From Lachnospiraceae bacterium EP-SM-12S-S03 (GTDB lineage: Bacteria; Bacillota; Clostridia; Lachnospirales; Lachnospiraceae), in NCBI GenBank assembly GCA_020540725.1, contig JAJBSL010000004.1, positions 62,001 to 126,000 of the forward strand: a stretch of 64,000 nt of DNA, in the 5' to 3' direction. The position numbers and the translations under genes were made by a program. Numbering within the stretch: position 1 is the first letter of the stretch; every line of letters starts with the position of its first letter. This document shows, piece after piece, positions 32,029 to 42,068 of the stretch. The notes under the pieces were generated by a model. That model saw only the letters and a list, made by a program, of their open reading frames with translations. It ran no database searches and was not told where the DNA came from.

Positions 32029-32675
32029 GAACAAAGATCGCCTCCCATACATTCACACAACGAATCCGCAAGCCAAAGATCACAACACGTATTTCCCGTA
32101 CCGCAATCTCCCAGAAATCCTCCCCGATTATACCCAGGGCGTCCATAGCCATATCCTGTTGTTTGGTATCTCTGTCCTTGCCACTGCATCCGATTCACCA
32201 TGTTGGCATATTCCGGATTCCCAGGTTCCATAGCCGCCGCCTGCTGCGCATGCTGCAACGCAACAATATTATTCCCCATACCGTAGTTTGCCGCCGCACT
32301 ATAATAATACCATCTTGCGTTCTTATTATTCATGCCATTTAAAACATTCAGCGCCTCTGAATAATGTCTTGCATTGATATAGTTCGCTACTGCCTGAAAC
32401 TGCACATCCTGCTCGTTGTAATTTCCATTGTTGGAATAGCCGTAGTTATAATTCTGGTTTCCGGAATAAGACCCTTGTCCGTTTTCTCTTTGTTTCATGA
32501 TCTGGTCATAAGCTTCCTGCACCTCTTTAAATTTCTCTTCCGCAAGATCAGAAAGCGGGTTGTTCGCATAAGAATCCGGATGATACTTTCTGCTCAGTTC
32601 CCGGTATGCCTTCTTTATTTCATCATCGCTGGCACTTGACGATACCCCAAGCACCTCATATGGATTTGCCATCAT
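32019..32675 (-). CDS. J-domain protein with Cys-rich tail
   Basis: 218 residues. J domain at 3-65 with the HPD motif (RKYHPDSY), so it should stimulate a DnaK partner. A Gly/Asn/Tyr-rich middle, a TPR-like segment at about 95-150 and a Cys-rich C-terminus ([23 protein letters not shown]) follow. It lacks the DnaJ zinc-finger and client domains. Start overlaps the DUF5685 stop (ATGA). Confidence 0.88.
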   Translation of the reverse strand: MMANPYEVLGVSSSASDDEIKKAYRELSRKYHPDSYANNPLSDLAEEKFKEVQEAYDQIMKQRENGQGSYSGNQNYNYGYSNNGNYNEQDVQFQAVANYINARHYSEALNVLNGMNNKNARWYYYSAAANYGMGNNIVALQHAQQAAAMEPGNPEYANMVNRMQWQGQRYQTTGYGYGRPGYNRGGFLGDCGTGNTCCDLWLADSLCECMGGDLCSCM

Positions 32676-33499
32676 TGTTCTGTCCCTTTCATTTGTTTCT
32701 CATCATATTTATTCCATACTCCCACATACAAGATATTTCGCAAAATATCCACATACTGTATGCATGGAAGTTTTTCAAACGCGCTGCTGCATTCCGCAAG
32801 CACGAGATTTAACATCTGACCACACTTCTCTTCGTAGTCTTCATCCCCGTAAATATTCTTTAACGGATTGTAGCTGCCGTTTTTCATATCTTTTTCAATA
32901 TCATCATAAGCATCTAAAATGTAAATATATTTTCCCAGATAAAATCCAAGTTTTTTAAGAGTTGGCTTCCATACATCTTCCTTATATAAAAGAAGTTCTG
33001 CCATAAGTTCTCCGAAATATCTGGCAACAAGATCGATATTCTCCTCATTTCGCTTCTCTGCTTTGCCTAATTTTTTAAGGCACGTTTTAATTCTGTCACA
33101 TTTCTCAGGATACTTTCTCTGTACTTCCAAATATGATTTATGCAGAAGGCGAAGCCCCGCAAGTCCAGACTTACTCTTCTCATCCTGCCAGTCATCTACA
33201 AAGTGAAAATAGGTGAGCACGATATTCATATCAGCGGCATATTCCGTAATCTGATTAAACATCATCTCATGTTTCTTCGCCGGATGAACAATGCAGCGGT
33301 TCTTCTCATGTACCGGAATCTCCTCATAAAGAGAAGTAAGAAGTATGATCAGAAACGTCATGTCATAGGTCAAAGTCATCTGTCCCAGAAAACCGTATTT
33401 TCCTCGTAAGACTTTACACAAACCGCAATAATACGCCTTATATGTGTAATAGTCCTTCACTTTCAGTTCTCCTTTCTGGACCGTCACATAACCAAACAT
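32672..33499 (-). CDS. DUF5685 family protein
   Basis: 275 residues from ATG 33499 (AAGGGAG five bases upstream). Conserved [14 protein letters not shown] near the N-terminus and [18 protein letters not shown] in the C-terminal half; the latter recalls the Asp-rich helices of isoprenoid synthases, but that is weak. First gene of the overlapping operon with the J protein, membrane protein, phosphopantetheinyl transferase and carboxypeptidase. Confidence 0.8.
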   Translation of the reverse strand: MFGYVTVQKGELKVKDYYTYKAYYCGLCKVLRGKYGFLGQMTLTYDMTFLIILLTSLYEEIPVHEKNRCIVHPAKKHEMMFNQITEYAADMNIVLTYFHFVDDWQDEKSKSGLAGLRLLHKSYLEVQRKYPEKCDRIKTCLKKLGKAEKRNEENIDLVARYFGELMAELLLYKEDVWKPTLKKLGFYLGKYIYILDAYDDIEKDMKNGSYNPLKNIYGDEDYEEKCGQMLNLVLAECSSAFEKLPCIQYVDILRNILYVGVWNKYDEKQMKGTEQ

Positions 33500-33567
33500 C
33501 CTGTCTCCCTTCTTTCTTTTTACATTTTGCATGCTGTACTATAACTGTTCTGCCGTTATAGTATATC

Positions 33568-33735
33568 ATGAATATCTTAACTTTTGCAGATGAAATTTCT
33601 AAAAAATGTGTGAAAAAAGATTGCATCCCGTCTTTTATTGATGGACAAGTAAATATTAATACCATACGAGAAATGGTTGGACATGCAGACGAGAGAACCA
33701 CTCTCAACAACTATAAGGCAGCGTCAAAGGGCTGA
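33568..33735 (+). pseudogene. Tyrosine recombinase (integrase) C-terminal remnant
   Basis: A 55-codon frame whose end, INTIREMVGHADERTTLNNY, is the classical end of a phage-type integrase with the catalytic His-x-x-Arg-like and Tyr motifs. The rest of the enzyme is missing. It lies 85 bases from the 3' end of tRNA-Lys, a usual integration site, so it probably marks a lost element. Confidence 0.7.
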
Positions 33736-33764
33736 AAATCCCCATGAACACGCTGTTTCCGCGC

Positions 33765-33813
33765 AAAAAGAAGCACCGCCCCCATAGCTCAAAGGCTACA
33801 AAAACAGTGCTTC
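33765..33813 (-). terminator. Terminator downstream of tRNA-Lys
   Basis: 7-bp stem (33770-33776 with 33807-33813), then five T on the minus strand, just past the tRNA 3' end. Confidence 0.7.
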
Positions 33814-33819
33814 CTGAAG

Positions 33820-33892
33820 TGCGCGATCAGGGGTTCGAACCCTGGACACCCTGATTAAGAGTCAGGTGCTCTACCAACTGAGCTAATCGCGC
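33820..33892 (-). tRNA. tRNA-Lys (anticodon CTT)
   Basis: Cloverleaf: 7-bp acceptor (GCGCGAT with ATCGCGC), D-loop TTAGCTCAGTTGGTAGAGC, anticodon stem CCTGA/TCAGG with loop CTCTTAA, T-loop GGTTCGAACCC. CCA is not encoded. Reads AAG codons. Confidence 0.97.
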
Positions 33893-33929
33893 ATGCATTA
33901 TTTAATTCCTATTCCTTAACGCAAGGATT

Positions 33930-33958
33930 ATTATATAACAGACTTAAGAATAATGCAA
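33930..33958 (-). promoter_or_regulatory. Promoter of tRNA-Lys
   Basis: TTGCAT (33953-33958), 17-base spacer, TATAAT (33930-33935) on the minus strand. Confidence 0.8.
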
Positions 33959-34048
33959 GAGAAATTTTAATTTTTTTTAATTTCTTAAGCCAAAAGTTTA
34001 TTTCTATTCTAAATCGGTCAAATTGAAGTAAAGGTTGTCTTAGACTAA

Positions 34049-34110
34049 TTGTAAGTATCCCATAAATATCGTATAATAAATTCACCATTTCTAACGCTGC
34101 AAGCAGCGTT
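34049..34110 (+). promoter_or_regulatory. Promoter and leader hairpin of the XRE gene
   Basis: TTGTAA (34049-34054), 17 bases, TATAAT (34072-34077). Just past the expected start is a perfect 8-bp inverted repeat (34093-34100 with 34103-34110), a possible operator or leader hairpin. The leader to the GTG at 34209 is about 125 bases and holds no gene. Confidence 0.55.
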
Positions 34111-34208
34111 TGCGCTAAAAAAGCAGGATGCAAGCAGGTCTTGCTTGATAAAAAAGGGATATTCATTTATGGTAATTGCAGAATCAAGCAAACAGGAGGT
34201 AATTCACA

Positions 34209-34697
34209 GTGGATTTCGGCAAACAAATAAAACAGATGCGAGTGGAACGGAAACTAACACAAGAGCAGATGGCAGATCGCTTAGGCGTTTCAAGACAAGC
34301 AGTTTCAAATTGGGAAAACAACAAAAACTTACCTGATTTAGAATTAATCATAGCTATATCAAAATTATTCTCTGTTTCGCTTGATGATTTAATATTAGGA
34401 GGTAATACCATGAATAATTTAACAGAAAAACTAATCCAGGATGGCAGTGAAACAAGAAGAGCAAAAATCAATCTCATTTCCATAGCTATAGGCGCTATAT
34501 TATTATGTATCGGAATCGCTTGCATTTTTCTAAAAGCCGTATCCGTAGAGTATGTTGATGCACAAGGCATTCTGCATGAGAACTTTTTCTTGATACCGAT
34601 TGCCTTTTTATGTCTGTTCAGCAGTTTTATCACTTTTGTCTCAATCGGGATAAAAACTATCATCTTCAAAATCAAAAAGATACGATCAGAGAAATAA
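34209..34697 (+). CDS. XRE-family transcriptional regulator with membrane tail
   Basis: 162 residues from GTG 34209 behind AGGAGG. HTH_3 domain at about 5-60 (LTQEQMADRLGVSRQAVSNWE), then two membrane segments at about 88-108 and 128-150. Such membrane-linked XRE regulators often sense or control small peptides or transporters, but no partner is adjacent. It is the only plus-strand gene between minus-strand operons, beside the integrase remnant, which suggests it came with a lost element. Confidence 0.85.
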   Translation: MDFGKQIKQMRVERKLTQEQMADRLGVSRQAVSNWENNKNLPDLELIIAISKLFSVSLDDLILGGNTMNNLTEKLIQDGSETRRAKINLISIAIGAILLCIGIACIFLKAVSVEYVDAQGILHENFFLIPIAFLCLFSSFITFVSIGIKTIIFKIKKIRSEK

Positions 34698-34704
34698 TTT
34701 CATC

Positions 34705-34735
34705 AAAAATGACCGGGATTCCCCGGTCATTTTTT
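34705..34735. terminator. Bidirectional terminator between XRE and yitT genes
   Basis: Perfect 9-bp stem (34709-34717 with 34722-34730) with A run on one side and T run on the other. Confidence 0.9.
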
Positions 34736-35615
34736 ATAATACATGCTTATGTAATGTGAAGCCTCTTCCTTTTACCTCACTCACCTGGCTGATTACCATG
34801 AATGCTTTGTCATCAATTTCCATAACAAATTGATTCAGCTTCGGCAATTCACGGTTAGAAACCACTGTCATTACAGAGAATCCGTCTTCATGAAGATAAC
34901 CGGATTCCGTCTTATAAAGTGTCGTTCCTCTATCTAGCTTCTTATGAATCATTTCATTGATCTCACGATACTGCTTACTCATGATCTTCACCTGCATCTG
35001 AGATTTTCCCATAAGAAGTACCTTATCCACAAGAACTGTATAAATCATAACAAGCAAAATTCCGTACAGACTTTTCTCTTTATCACGGAAGAGCATCTGG
35101 CCGATCAAAATTGCAAAGTCAAATACATAAAGCCCTACGGATACAGGAATCCCCATTTTCTTATTAAAGATCAGCGGTGGAATATCCATACCTCCGGTAG
35201 AAGCGCCCGCTTTAATTACCATTCCAATTCCGACACCAATGGATACACCTGCAAAAATTGTACAAAGCATCGGATCATTTGTCAGATTCTGCAACACTTC
35301 AATCTTCTGAACCACACCTAAAATAAACGGAAAATAAAATGTACTGATCAAAGATGTCAGCGCAAATGATTTTCCAAGAACAAGAACCGCAAGAATAAAC
35401 ATCACTACATTAAATCCCGCAGCAAACACTTCGATTGGAAGTCCGAAATAGTGATTCGCAATCAGACCAAGTCCTGTTGTTCCCCCTGTAATCAATCCTG
35501 TCGGAAGTACAAATGTTGCAATTCCGGTTGCATACACTGTGTTTCCGAGCAGTACGAAAAATATCTTCTTCAAGTCAAAGATATCTTTCAATTCTTTTTT
35601 CGTTTCTGCCTTCAT
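34734..35615 (-). CDS. YitT family membrane protein
   Basis: 293 residues: five or six membrane helices (YitT_membrane/DUF161, about 15-200) and a C-terminal cytoplasmic DUF2179 domain (about 215-285, FSVMTVVSNRELPKLNQFV). Likely a membrane protein with a ferredoxin-like sensory tail; substrate unknown. Standalone gene. Confidence 0.92.
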   Translation of the reverse strand: MKAETKKELKDIFDLKKIFFVLLGNTVYATGIATFVLPTGLITGGTTGLGLIANHYFGLPIEVFAAGFNVVMFILAVLVLGKSFALTSLISTFYFPFILGVVQKIEVLQNLTNDPMLCTIFAGVSIGVGIGMVIKAGASTGGMDIPPLIFNKKMGIPVSVGLYVFDFAILIGQMLFRDKEKSLYGILLVMIYTVLVDKVLLMGKSQMQVKIMSKQYREINEMIHKKLDRGTTLYKTESGYLHEDGFSVMTVVSNRELPKLNQFVMEIDDKAFMVISQVSEVKGRGFTLHKHVL

Positions 35616-35666
35616 AGCATCCTCCTTTTATCACTTTACTTTAATAAATTTCCCTCTAAACGCAAG

Positions 35667-35688
35667 AAAAACAGGTTGTTAAACCTGC
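35667..35688 (-). terminator. Terminator of the yyaL-type gene
   Basis: Short stem (35672-35677 with 35682-35687), then TTTTT on the minus strand, 28 bases past the stop. Confidence 0.75.
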
Positions 35689-35715
35689 TTTTCCCGTTTC
35701 ATCTTATTTATTATA

Positions 35716-37737
35716 TCATTCTCTCCAAAAAAGTTCAAGCTTTTCCACATCATCTACCGGGGGCATACATGCTCCATCCTGGCAAAGAAAATAAAGTGCA
35801 CTATTCTTTTCAAACGGATACTCCCTTGTAAACGGAGCGATCCGGTCTACTCTTTCTTTATTCTCATCCGTCTTCACAAGCACAGAAAGATTTCCACACC
35901 ATCTTTCCTTAAGTTTCTCTTTCAAAGGTTTCACATCTTCTATACATGAAGCTGTACATACAAGATCCCGATAAGCATACAGTTCTTCTAACATGGCAAG
36001 AAGGGTAAAGCTGTATCCTGCCGGATAATCTTTGACATTCTGCGCAAGAAACCGAAGCTGACGGCCGCTCCTTTCTATCCAGACAGTTTCCCCTGTCAAA
36101 TGCGCTAGATTTACAAGCAGATATCCAACCATGCTGTTTCCTGATGGAAGCGCGCCATCATATATTTCTTTTGGACGAATCAGAAGTTTTTCCGCATCTG
36201 AAGCATAAAGATAGTATCCGCCATTTTCTTCATCTTCAAAATACTCCACCATCAACTCTGCCGTCCGGATCAGTTTTTCCAAATACTGTATGTCAAATGA
36301 CGCATTGTAAAGTTCCAGAAAGCCAAACCCCATAAATGCATAATCTTCCAAAATCCCACTTCCTATGGATTCGCCCTCACGGAAACGTACCAGAAATCTT
36401 CCATCCGGCCCGCAAAGCTTTTCTTCCACAAAACGCTCTGCCCTTTTCGCAGCATTCAGATACCGCTCTTCCCCAAGCACATGATATGCCTTTGAAAGTG
36501 CAGCAATCATAAGCCCATTCCATGAAGTCAGAATCTTATCATCCTTATGAAGCTTTGTGCGTTCTTTTCTATACTCCAAGACTTTACTGCACAAATGGGA
36601 AATTTCCGGATTCAACGTTTCATACTGTTCATTTTGGATTAGATTTGGAACCATCTTCCCCAAAGTACTTGTTCCGGACAATCCAAACCACTGATTAAAT
36701 GCTTTGCCGTCTTCCTCACCAAGGACTTCCGTAATCTCCTCTTCAACAAAAGTATAGTAGCCGCCCTCTTCTCCATCAGCGTCCGCATCCTGCCCGCAGT
36801 AAAAGCCACCACCGCCATCTGTAAGTTCCGAAAGTACATAGTGCATTGTCTTCTCGGCTGCCTCTCGGAAAATCCCACTTTTAGTAAGCTGGTATGCCTC
36901 CAGATAAGTATAACTAAGAAGCGCGTTATCGTAGAGCATCTTTTCAAAATGTGGTACGAGCCATTTTTCATCTGTGGAATATCGTGAAAATCCACCGCCG
37001 ATATGATCAAAAATTCCGCCTCTGTACATATGAAGTAGTGTATCATAAGCCATATCTGCCCATTCTTTTTCCCCTTCAAACTGTGCATACCGCATAAGGA
37101 AAAGAAGATTATGTGCCATAGGGAATTTCGGTGCCGTTCCAAATCCACCGTATCTCCTGTCATAATTATCTTCAAAAGTCTGTGCCGCTTCCTTCAATAT
37201 GCTCTTATCCGGTTCACTCTCATTTATCCGGATTCTGGAATTCCCATGCATGAAAGCCGACACTTTATCAGAAATCTTTTCTATTTCCCCTCTATTTTCC
37301 TCCCAGTCCTTTGCAACTTCCCTCAGGATCCCATCCAGACCATACATACGTCCATTGCTTTTCTTCGTGAAATAAGTGCCTGCAAAAAATGGTTTCTGTT
37401 CCGCTGTCATAAGAATGGTCAATGGCCAGCCGCCTTGCCCGGTCATTTCCTGGCAAACCGCCATATACACGGTATCGATATCCGGCCTCTCTTCTCTGTC
37501 CACTTTTATGGCAATATAATGTTCATTGAGTATCCTTGCCGTCTCCTCATCTTCAAAAGATTCCTTTTCCATCACATGGCACCAATGACATGTAGAATAT
37601 CCGATACTTAAAAATATCGGCTTGTTCTCCTTCCTTGCTTTTGCAAACGCTTCCTCACACCAGGGATACCAATTTACCGGGTTCTGTGCATGTTGCAGCA
37701 AATACGGTGACTTTTCATGAATTAATTGATTGCTCAT
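35716..37737 (-). CDS. Thioredoxin-fold/DUF255 protein (YyaL, SPATA20-like)
   Basis: 673 residues. N-terminal thioredoxin-like domain with [14 protein letters not shown], where the two Cys form CxxC (STCHWC), then an (alpha/alpha)6 barrel resembling N-acylglucosamine epimerase-type proteins. Role unknown; the family is widespread. Standalone gene. Confidence 0.92.
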   Translation of the reverse strand: MSNQLIHEKSPYLLQHAQNPVNWYPWCEEAFAKARKENKPIFLSIGYSTCHWCHVMEKESFEDEETARILNEHYIAIKVDREERPDIDTVYMAVCQEMTGQGGWPLTILMTAEQKPFFAGTYFTKKSNGRMYGLDGILREVAKDWEENRGEIEKISDKVSAFMHGNSRIRINESEPDKSILKEAAQTFEDNYDRRYGGFGTAPKFPMAHNLLFLMRYAQFEGEKEWADMAYDTLLHMYRGGIFDHIGGGFSRYSTDEKWLVPHFEKMLYDNALLSYTYLEAYQLTKSGIFREAAEKTMHYVLSELTDGGGGFYCGQDADADGEEGGYYTFVEEEITEVLGEEDGKAFNQWFGLSGTSTLGKMVPNLIQNEQYETLNPEISHLCSKVLEYRKERTKLHKDDKILTSWNGLMIAALSKAYHVLGEERYLNAAKRAERFVEEKLCGPDGRFLVRFREGESIGSGILEDYAFMGFGFLELYNASFDIQYLEKLIRTAELMVEYFEDEENGGYYLYASDAEKLLIRPKEIYDGALPSGNSMVGYLLVNLAHLTGETVWIERSGRQLRFLAQNVKDYPAGYSFTLLAMLEELYAYRDLVCTASCIEDVKPLKEKLKERWCGNLSVLVKTDENKERVDRIAPFTREYPFEKNSALYFLCQDGACMPPVDDVEKLELFWRE

Positions 37738-37792
37738 ACTGATCCTGCCTTTTTTATTTTAAGCATTCCCTGTCACCGCAAAACTATACCGA

Positions 37793-37942
37793 CTATACAT
37801 CTTTTCCGCATTTGCACCGAGGATTCAAGATATGGAACACCTCATCAAAAGATTTTTTCATGCAGGTCAGCCTCTTATTCAATCCTGGTCTTTCATAAAG
37901 CATACACTGTATGATATCTTTACATTTCTTTTTTCGTCCCAT
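37793..37942 (-). CDS. Small Cys-rich hypothetical protein (49 residues)
   Basis: Starts ATG 37942 with AAGGATG six bases upstream; an in-frame ATG lies three codons earlier. Contains five Cys including a CKCG pair near the C-terminus and a basic N-terminus (MGRKKKCK). Sits between trmB and the DUF255 gene. Could be a small zinc protein or a chance frame; no family recognised. Confidence 0.4.
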   Translation of the reverse strand: MGRKKKCKDIIQCMLYERPGLNKRLTCMKKSFDEVFHILNPRCKCGKDV

Positions 37943-37983
37943 GTTGCACATCCTTTTTTATCAAGATATGCAAGACCCACCTT

Positions 37984-38634
37984 TTACTTTCTTGCTGCAA
38001 CCAGTTTATGAATCGGATTCCCCATAGCCGAGAACTTCGCCTCATACTCTGTCATGATATTTCCATCATTCATTTCCTTATTATTATGCAAATCGAAGGT
38101 ATGGGCTTTCAGTTCCCATCCTACCTCTTCTACCTGCTCCAGTGAGAACTCAAAAAGAGGTCTGTTGTCCGTCTTAAATTCCACTACGCCTTCTTCCACA
38201 AGTACCTTTTCGTAAACGCTTAAAAATCTCGTGGATGTCAGCCTTCTTCTTGCATGTCTTGCTTTCGGCCACGGATCGGAGAAATTCAAATATATTTTCT
38301 CCACTTCCTCCGATGCAAATATTTCATCAAGTTCTGCCGCATCCATACAGATAAAGCGTATATTTTGAAGTTCTTCATACTCTTCTGTACTGAATTTTTC
38401 CAATGCTCTCAAAAGTACACTGGAATAACGTTCAATCCCAATGTAATTGATTTCCGGATTTCTCTTCGCCAGTTCCAAAATAAACTGTCCTTTCCCCATT
38501 CCGATTTCTATATGGATCGGGTGTTCGTTTCCGAACACTTCCGCCCATTTTCCCCTATGATTTTTCTCATCTTTTATTGCCACCGGACTTGCATCGATTT
38601 CCTCCTGCGCTCTCGGTATATTTCTCAATCTCAT
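37984..38634 (-). CDS. trmB: tRNA (guanine(46)-N7)-methyltransferase
   Basis: 216 residues. Class I SAM methylase: SAM-binding IEIGMGKGQF, NFSDPWPKARHARRRLT motif and the C-terminal TEYEAKFSAMGNPIHKL. Starts ATG 38634 behind GGGAGG, not at the upstream in-frame ATG. Confidence 0.96.
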   Translation of the reverse strand: MRLRNIPRAQEEIDASPVAIKDEKNHRGKWAEVFGNEHPIHIEIGMGKGQFILELAKRNPEINYIGIERYSSVLLRALEKFSTEEYEELQNIRFICMDAAELDEIFASEEVEKIYLNFSDPWPKARHARRRLTSTRFLSVYEKVLVEEGVVEFKTDNRPLFEFSLEQVEEVGWELKAHTFDLHNNKEMNDGNIMTEYEAKFSAMGNPIHKLVAARK

Positions 38635-38782
38635 CTGTTTTCCTCCCTGTTTTTTAGTTAAATTTATCATTTTTTTTGTTTTTTTTTAAGATTTTTTCTG
38701 CAATCTTTTCTATAGTATTTTAACAGAATAAGAGTATGATTAATAGCGTAGATTTTTTAAAATTTTTAAAGGAGGATTGCTC

Positions 38783-39097
38783 ATGGATTCGATTGTAAAA
38801 AGACTATCAGAAATCGAGACTTCCGCAGATTCTATCGTAGAACATGCAGAATCCCAAAAAGAAGTTTTAGACCGGGAAATGGCGGAGAAAAAGCAGGAAT
38901 TTGATGAGTTCCTTAAGGCCGATACGGAAAATAAGTTAAAAGATATCCGTGCACATCTGGAAAGCCGGATGAGTGAAGAACTTACCCAACTTCAAAAGGC
39001 CAGTGATGATACGCTCCGCGCATACAATGAAGAGTATGAGGCCAGACACGAAGAATATGCACGGGCTATTCTGGCTCGCATAACAGAGGTAGCATAA
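38783..39097 (+). CDS. ntpF: V-type ATPase peripheral-stalk subunit (G/H-like)
   Basis: 104 residues, almost all charged coiled coil, starting ATG 38783 after AAAGGAGG. First gene of the V-type operon, in the place of the stalk partner of subunit E. Overlaps the next gene (TAATG). Confidence 0.8.
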   Translation: MDSIVKRLSEIETSADSIVEHAESQKEVLDREMAEKKQEFDEFLKADTENKLKDIRAHLESRMSEELTQLQKASDDTLRAYNEEYEARHEEYARAILARITEVA

Positions 39098-40146
39098 TGG
39101 GTAGCTTATTGAAATACAGCGGTGTCGTCACCAAGATCCGCGCCATGCAGTCCCATCTGCTTACCGAACAGAACTTTGAAGAGATCGCCAATCTGGGAAG
39201 CGTAACAGAAGCCGTGAACTATTTAAAGACCACAGCCGGCTATGAAGAAATTCTCCGGGATGCGGATGTAAATACTCTCCACCGTGGTGATGTGGAAAAG
39301 CTTCTGACCCAGTCGCTTTATAACGATTATTCAAGACTCTATTCCTTTTCCAGCCTTGAAGTTCGTCACTTTTTAAAATTATATATGAAACGTTATGAAG
39401 TGGATCTTATCAATTACTGCTCCCGGATCGTGTTCAATCACTACCAGGAGCCTTTTGATCTCAACTATAAGAAACCGTTTTTTGACAAATATTCCCAAAT
39501 CTCCATTGACAGTCTCATCACTGCCAGATCTATGGAGGGTCTTGTGGAAGCCTTGAAAGATACGGAGTACTATGCTCCTCTGAAGAAATTATCAGAAAGC
39601 GGCAACCCGAGCTTATTTGACTATGACCTCGCCTTAGACCTTTATTATTTTTCTGCTATATGGAAAGAACGCAAAAAAATATTGAAGAAAAAGGATCTGG
39701 AAATGTTTACAAAGAGCTCCGGTTACAAGATTGATCTTCTCAATCTGCAATGGATATACAGAGCGAAGAAGTATTACACACTCTCTCCTGCCGATATCTA
39801 TGCTATGCTCATCCCGATACAGTATCATTTGAAACAAGACGACTTAAAGAATCTTGTGGAAACTGCCGGTGTTGATGAGTTTATGACTGCAGTTCAGAAG
39901 ACATACTATGCAAAAAGATATGTTTTTGACAGTACTCACACGATTGAGCATCTGTATAAGGATTCTCTGAACCGTCTGTACAAAGCCGAGAGAAGAAAGT
40001 TTCCTTATTCTCTCTCCGCAGTCAACACATACCTTTTCTTAAAGGAAGAGGAACTAGAAAAATTAACTACAACACTTGAATGTATCCGCTACGGTTTGAC
40101 GCCAAGGGAAACACTTGAGTATGCAGGAGGTGTACAGCGACTATGA
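39097..40146 (+). CDS. ntpC: V-type ATPase subunit C (d-like)
   Basis: 349 residues, mostly helical, of the V/A-type C (AC39) family: the cap that connects the central shaft to the K ring. Overlaps subunit I by 4 bases (ATGA). Confidence 0.95.
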   Translation: MGSLLKYSGVVTKIRAMQSHLLTEQNFEEIANLGSVTEAVNYLKTTAGYEEILRDADVNTLHRGDVEKLLTQSLYNDYSRLYSFSSLEVRHFLKLYMKRYEVDLINYCSRIVFNHYQEPFDLNYKKPFFDKYSQISIDSLITARSMEGLVEALKDTEYYAPLKKLSESGNPSLFDYDLALDLYYFSAIWKERKKILKKKDLEMFTKSSGYKIDLLNLQWIYRAKKYYTLSPADIYAMLIPIQYHLKQDDLKNLVETAGVDEFMTAVQKTYYAKRYVFDSTHTIEHLYKDSLNRLYKAERRKFPYSLSAVNTYLFLKEEELEKLTTTLECIRYGLTPRETLEYAGGVQRL

Positions 40147-42056
40147 TTGTAAAAATGAAATTTATCACAATCACAGCTCATAAGAGAGATATTGACCGTA
40201 TCTGCGACCAGTATCTTTCCAAATATGAAATTCAGCTTGAAAATACCCTCTCCGAACTGAAAACCGTAGACAATCTGTTACCTTTTGTCGAAGTAAATCC
40301 ATTTAAGGATTCCCTTGACAAAGCCAATCAGTTCGCCAATTATATTGAGGACACAGGAAATTCTGAAAACGTCGACTTCTCTCCGGGAGAAATGTTTTCT
40401 TTCATCCGCGACATGAATCAGACATACATGAACTTCCGTGAAAAAGAGGATGAGCTGAAAAAGAGACAGGGACATTGCCGGGAAGTTTTACAGCTTGTGG
40501 AACCATTCCGTCCCATTGATTTCAGTATCCACGAAGTAACACAGTACAAATTTATCAAATTCCGTTTTGGCCGTGTACCTGTGGAATACTATCACAAGCT
40601 TGAGAAATATGTATATGAAGATCTGGATGTGATCTTTTTGGAAGGATCCAGAGACGATACCCATGTATATGGCGTATATTTTTCAGCAGAGAGCAATATT
40701 CAGCAGCTTGATGCGATTTTCAAATCCCTTCATTTTGAACGGCTTCGTCTGCCGGATGAATATGAAGGAACAACAAGAGAAGTATGCCGGAAACTGGAAG
40801 AAGAAATCGCGGCTTTGAATACCGAAATTCTTTCTACTGACGATAAAATCCGGGCAGCCTTTAAAGATGACGGACCGAAACTTCTTGCAGTAAGAAAACG
40901 TCTCACTGAGCTAAGCAACAACTTCGACGTCCGTAAGCTGGCAGCTCTTGTGGAAAATAAGCGTGGAGATCACTTTATTCTCTGCGGCTGGATGCCTGAG
41001 GATCAGTTTTCACTGTTCATGGACGATATTAAGAAGGATCCTGATGTCTTTGTCATTGTAGAAGACAATAATGAGGAGTACTTCAGCGAGCCGCCTACCA
41101 AGCTTAAGAATCCAAAATTCTTCAAGCCGTTTGAGATGTTTATCCGGATGTACGGTCTTCCGGCTCACAATGAAATAGACCCTACCATTTTCGTGGCGCT
41201 GACTTACACCTTTATCTTCGGCGCCATGTTCGGCGATGTAGGACAGGGGTTATGCCTCTTTATCGGGGGCGCGCTCCTTTACAAACTGAAGAAGATCAAC
41301 CTTGCAGGAATCATTTCCATTGCCGGTATCTTCTCTACATTCTTCGGATTTATGTTCGGAAGCGTATTCGGCTTTGAAGATATTATTGAAGCAAGATGGA
41401 TCCGGCCGATTTCGCACATGACGACATTACCGTTTATCGGTAAACTGAATACCGTATTTATCGTTGCCATTGCTTTTGGTATGGGAATCATTCTTTTATC
41501 CATGATCTTCCATATTATCAATGCCAAAAAAGCGCATGACACAGAAGCTTTGCTTGATCAGAACGGAATCGCAGGTCTTGTATTCTACGGATCTGTCGTT
41601 TTGTCTGTTGTACTGTTCATGACGGGCAACAAACTGCCGGGAACCATTGTACTGATCGTCATGTTCGGTATTCCGCTTCTTCTTATGCTTTTCAAAGAGC
41701 CTCTCACAGCGAAGCTTGAGAAACGCGCAGAACATTCTGAAGAAGGCAAAGTTATGTTTGTCGTACAGGCAGTTTTTGAAATGTTTGAAACATTATTAAG
41801 TTATTTTTCCAATACACTTTCCTTTGTCCGTATCGGTGCATTTGCCGTAAGCCACGCAGCCATGATGGAAGTTGTGCTTATGCTGGCAGGGGCTGAAACC
41901 GGTAACCCGAATTGGGTAGTTGTCGTAGGCGGTAACCTTTTCGTCTGCGGTATGGAAGGGCTAATCGTAGGAATCCAGGTATTAAGATTGGAATATTACG
42001 AGATGTTCAGCCGTTTTTACAAAGGAACAGGACGCGAATTTAAACCATACAATTAG
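40143..42056 (+). CDS. ntpI: V-type ATPase subunit I (a-like)
   Basis: 637 residues: cytoplasmic N-terminal half with coiled coils (1-320) and a membrane half with about seven helices (PTIFVALTYTFIFGAMFGDV, NTLSFVRIGAFAVSHAAM). It is the ion-channel stator; the essential Arg is in the FVRIGAF segment. Starts ATG 40143. Confidence 0.97.
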   Translation: MIVKMKFITITAHKRDIDRICDQYLSKYEIQLENTLSELKTVDNLLPFVEVNPFKDSLDKANQFANYIEDTGNSENVDFSPGEMFSFIRDMNQTYMNFREKEDELKKRQGHCREVLQLVEPFRPIDFSIHEVTQYKFIKFRFGRVPVEYYHKLEKYVYEDLDVIFLEGSRDDTHVYGVYFSAESNIQQLDAIFKSLHFERLRLPDEYEGTTREVCRKLEEEIAALNTEILSTDDKIRAAFKDDGPKLLAVRKRLTELSNNFDVRKLAALVENKRGDHFILCGWMPEDQFSLFMDDIKKDPDVFVIVEDNNEEYFSEPPTKLKNPKFFKPFEMFIRMYGLPAHNEIDPTIFVALTYTFIFGAMFGDVGQGLCLFIGGALLYKLKKINLAGIISIAGIFSTFFGFMFGSVFGFEDIIEARWIRPISHMTTLPFIGKLNTVFIVAIAFGMGIILLSMIFHIINAKKAHDTEALLDQNGIAGLVFYGSVVLSVVLFMTGNKLPGTIVLIVMFGIPLLLMLFKEPLTAKLEKRAEHSEEGKVMFVVQAVFEMFETLLSYFSNTLSFVRIGAFAVSHAAMMEVVLMLAGAETGNPNWVVVVGGNLFVCGMEGLIVGIQVLRLEYYEMFSRFYKGTGREFKPYN

Positions 42057-42068
42057 GAGGACACAATC

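Noticed and set aside
34097..34166. Minus-strand frame 33909-34166 near tRNA-Lys
   Set aside because: No ribosome binding site and no family; overlaps the tRNA promoter region.
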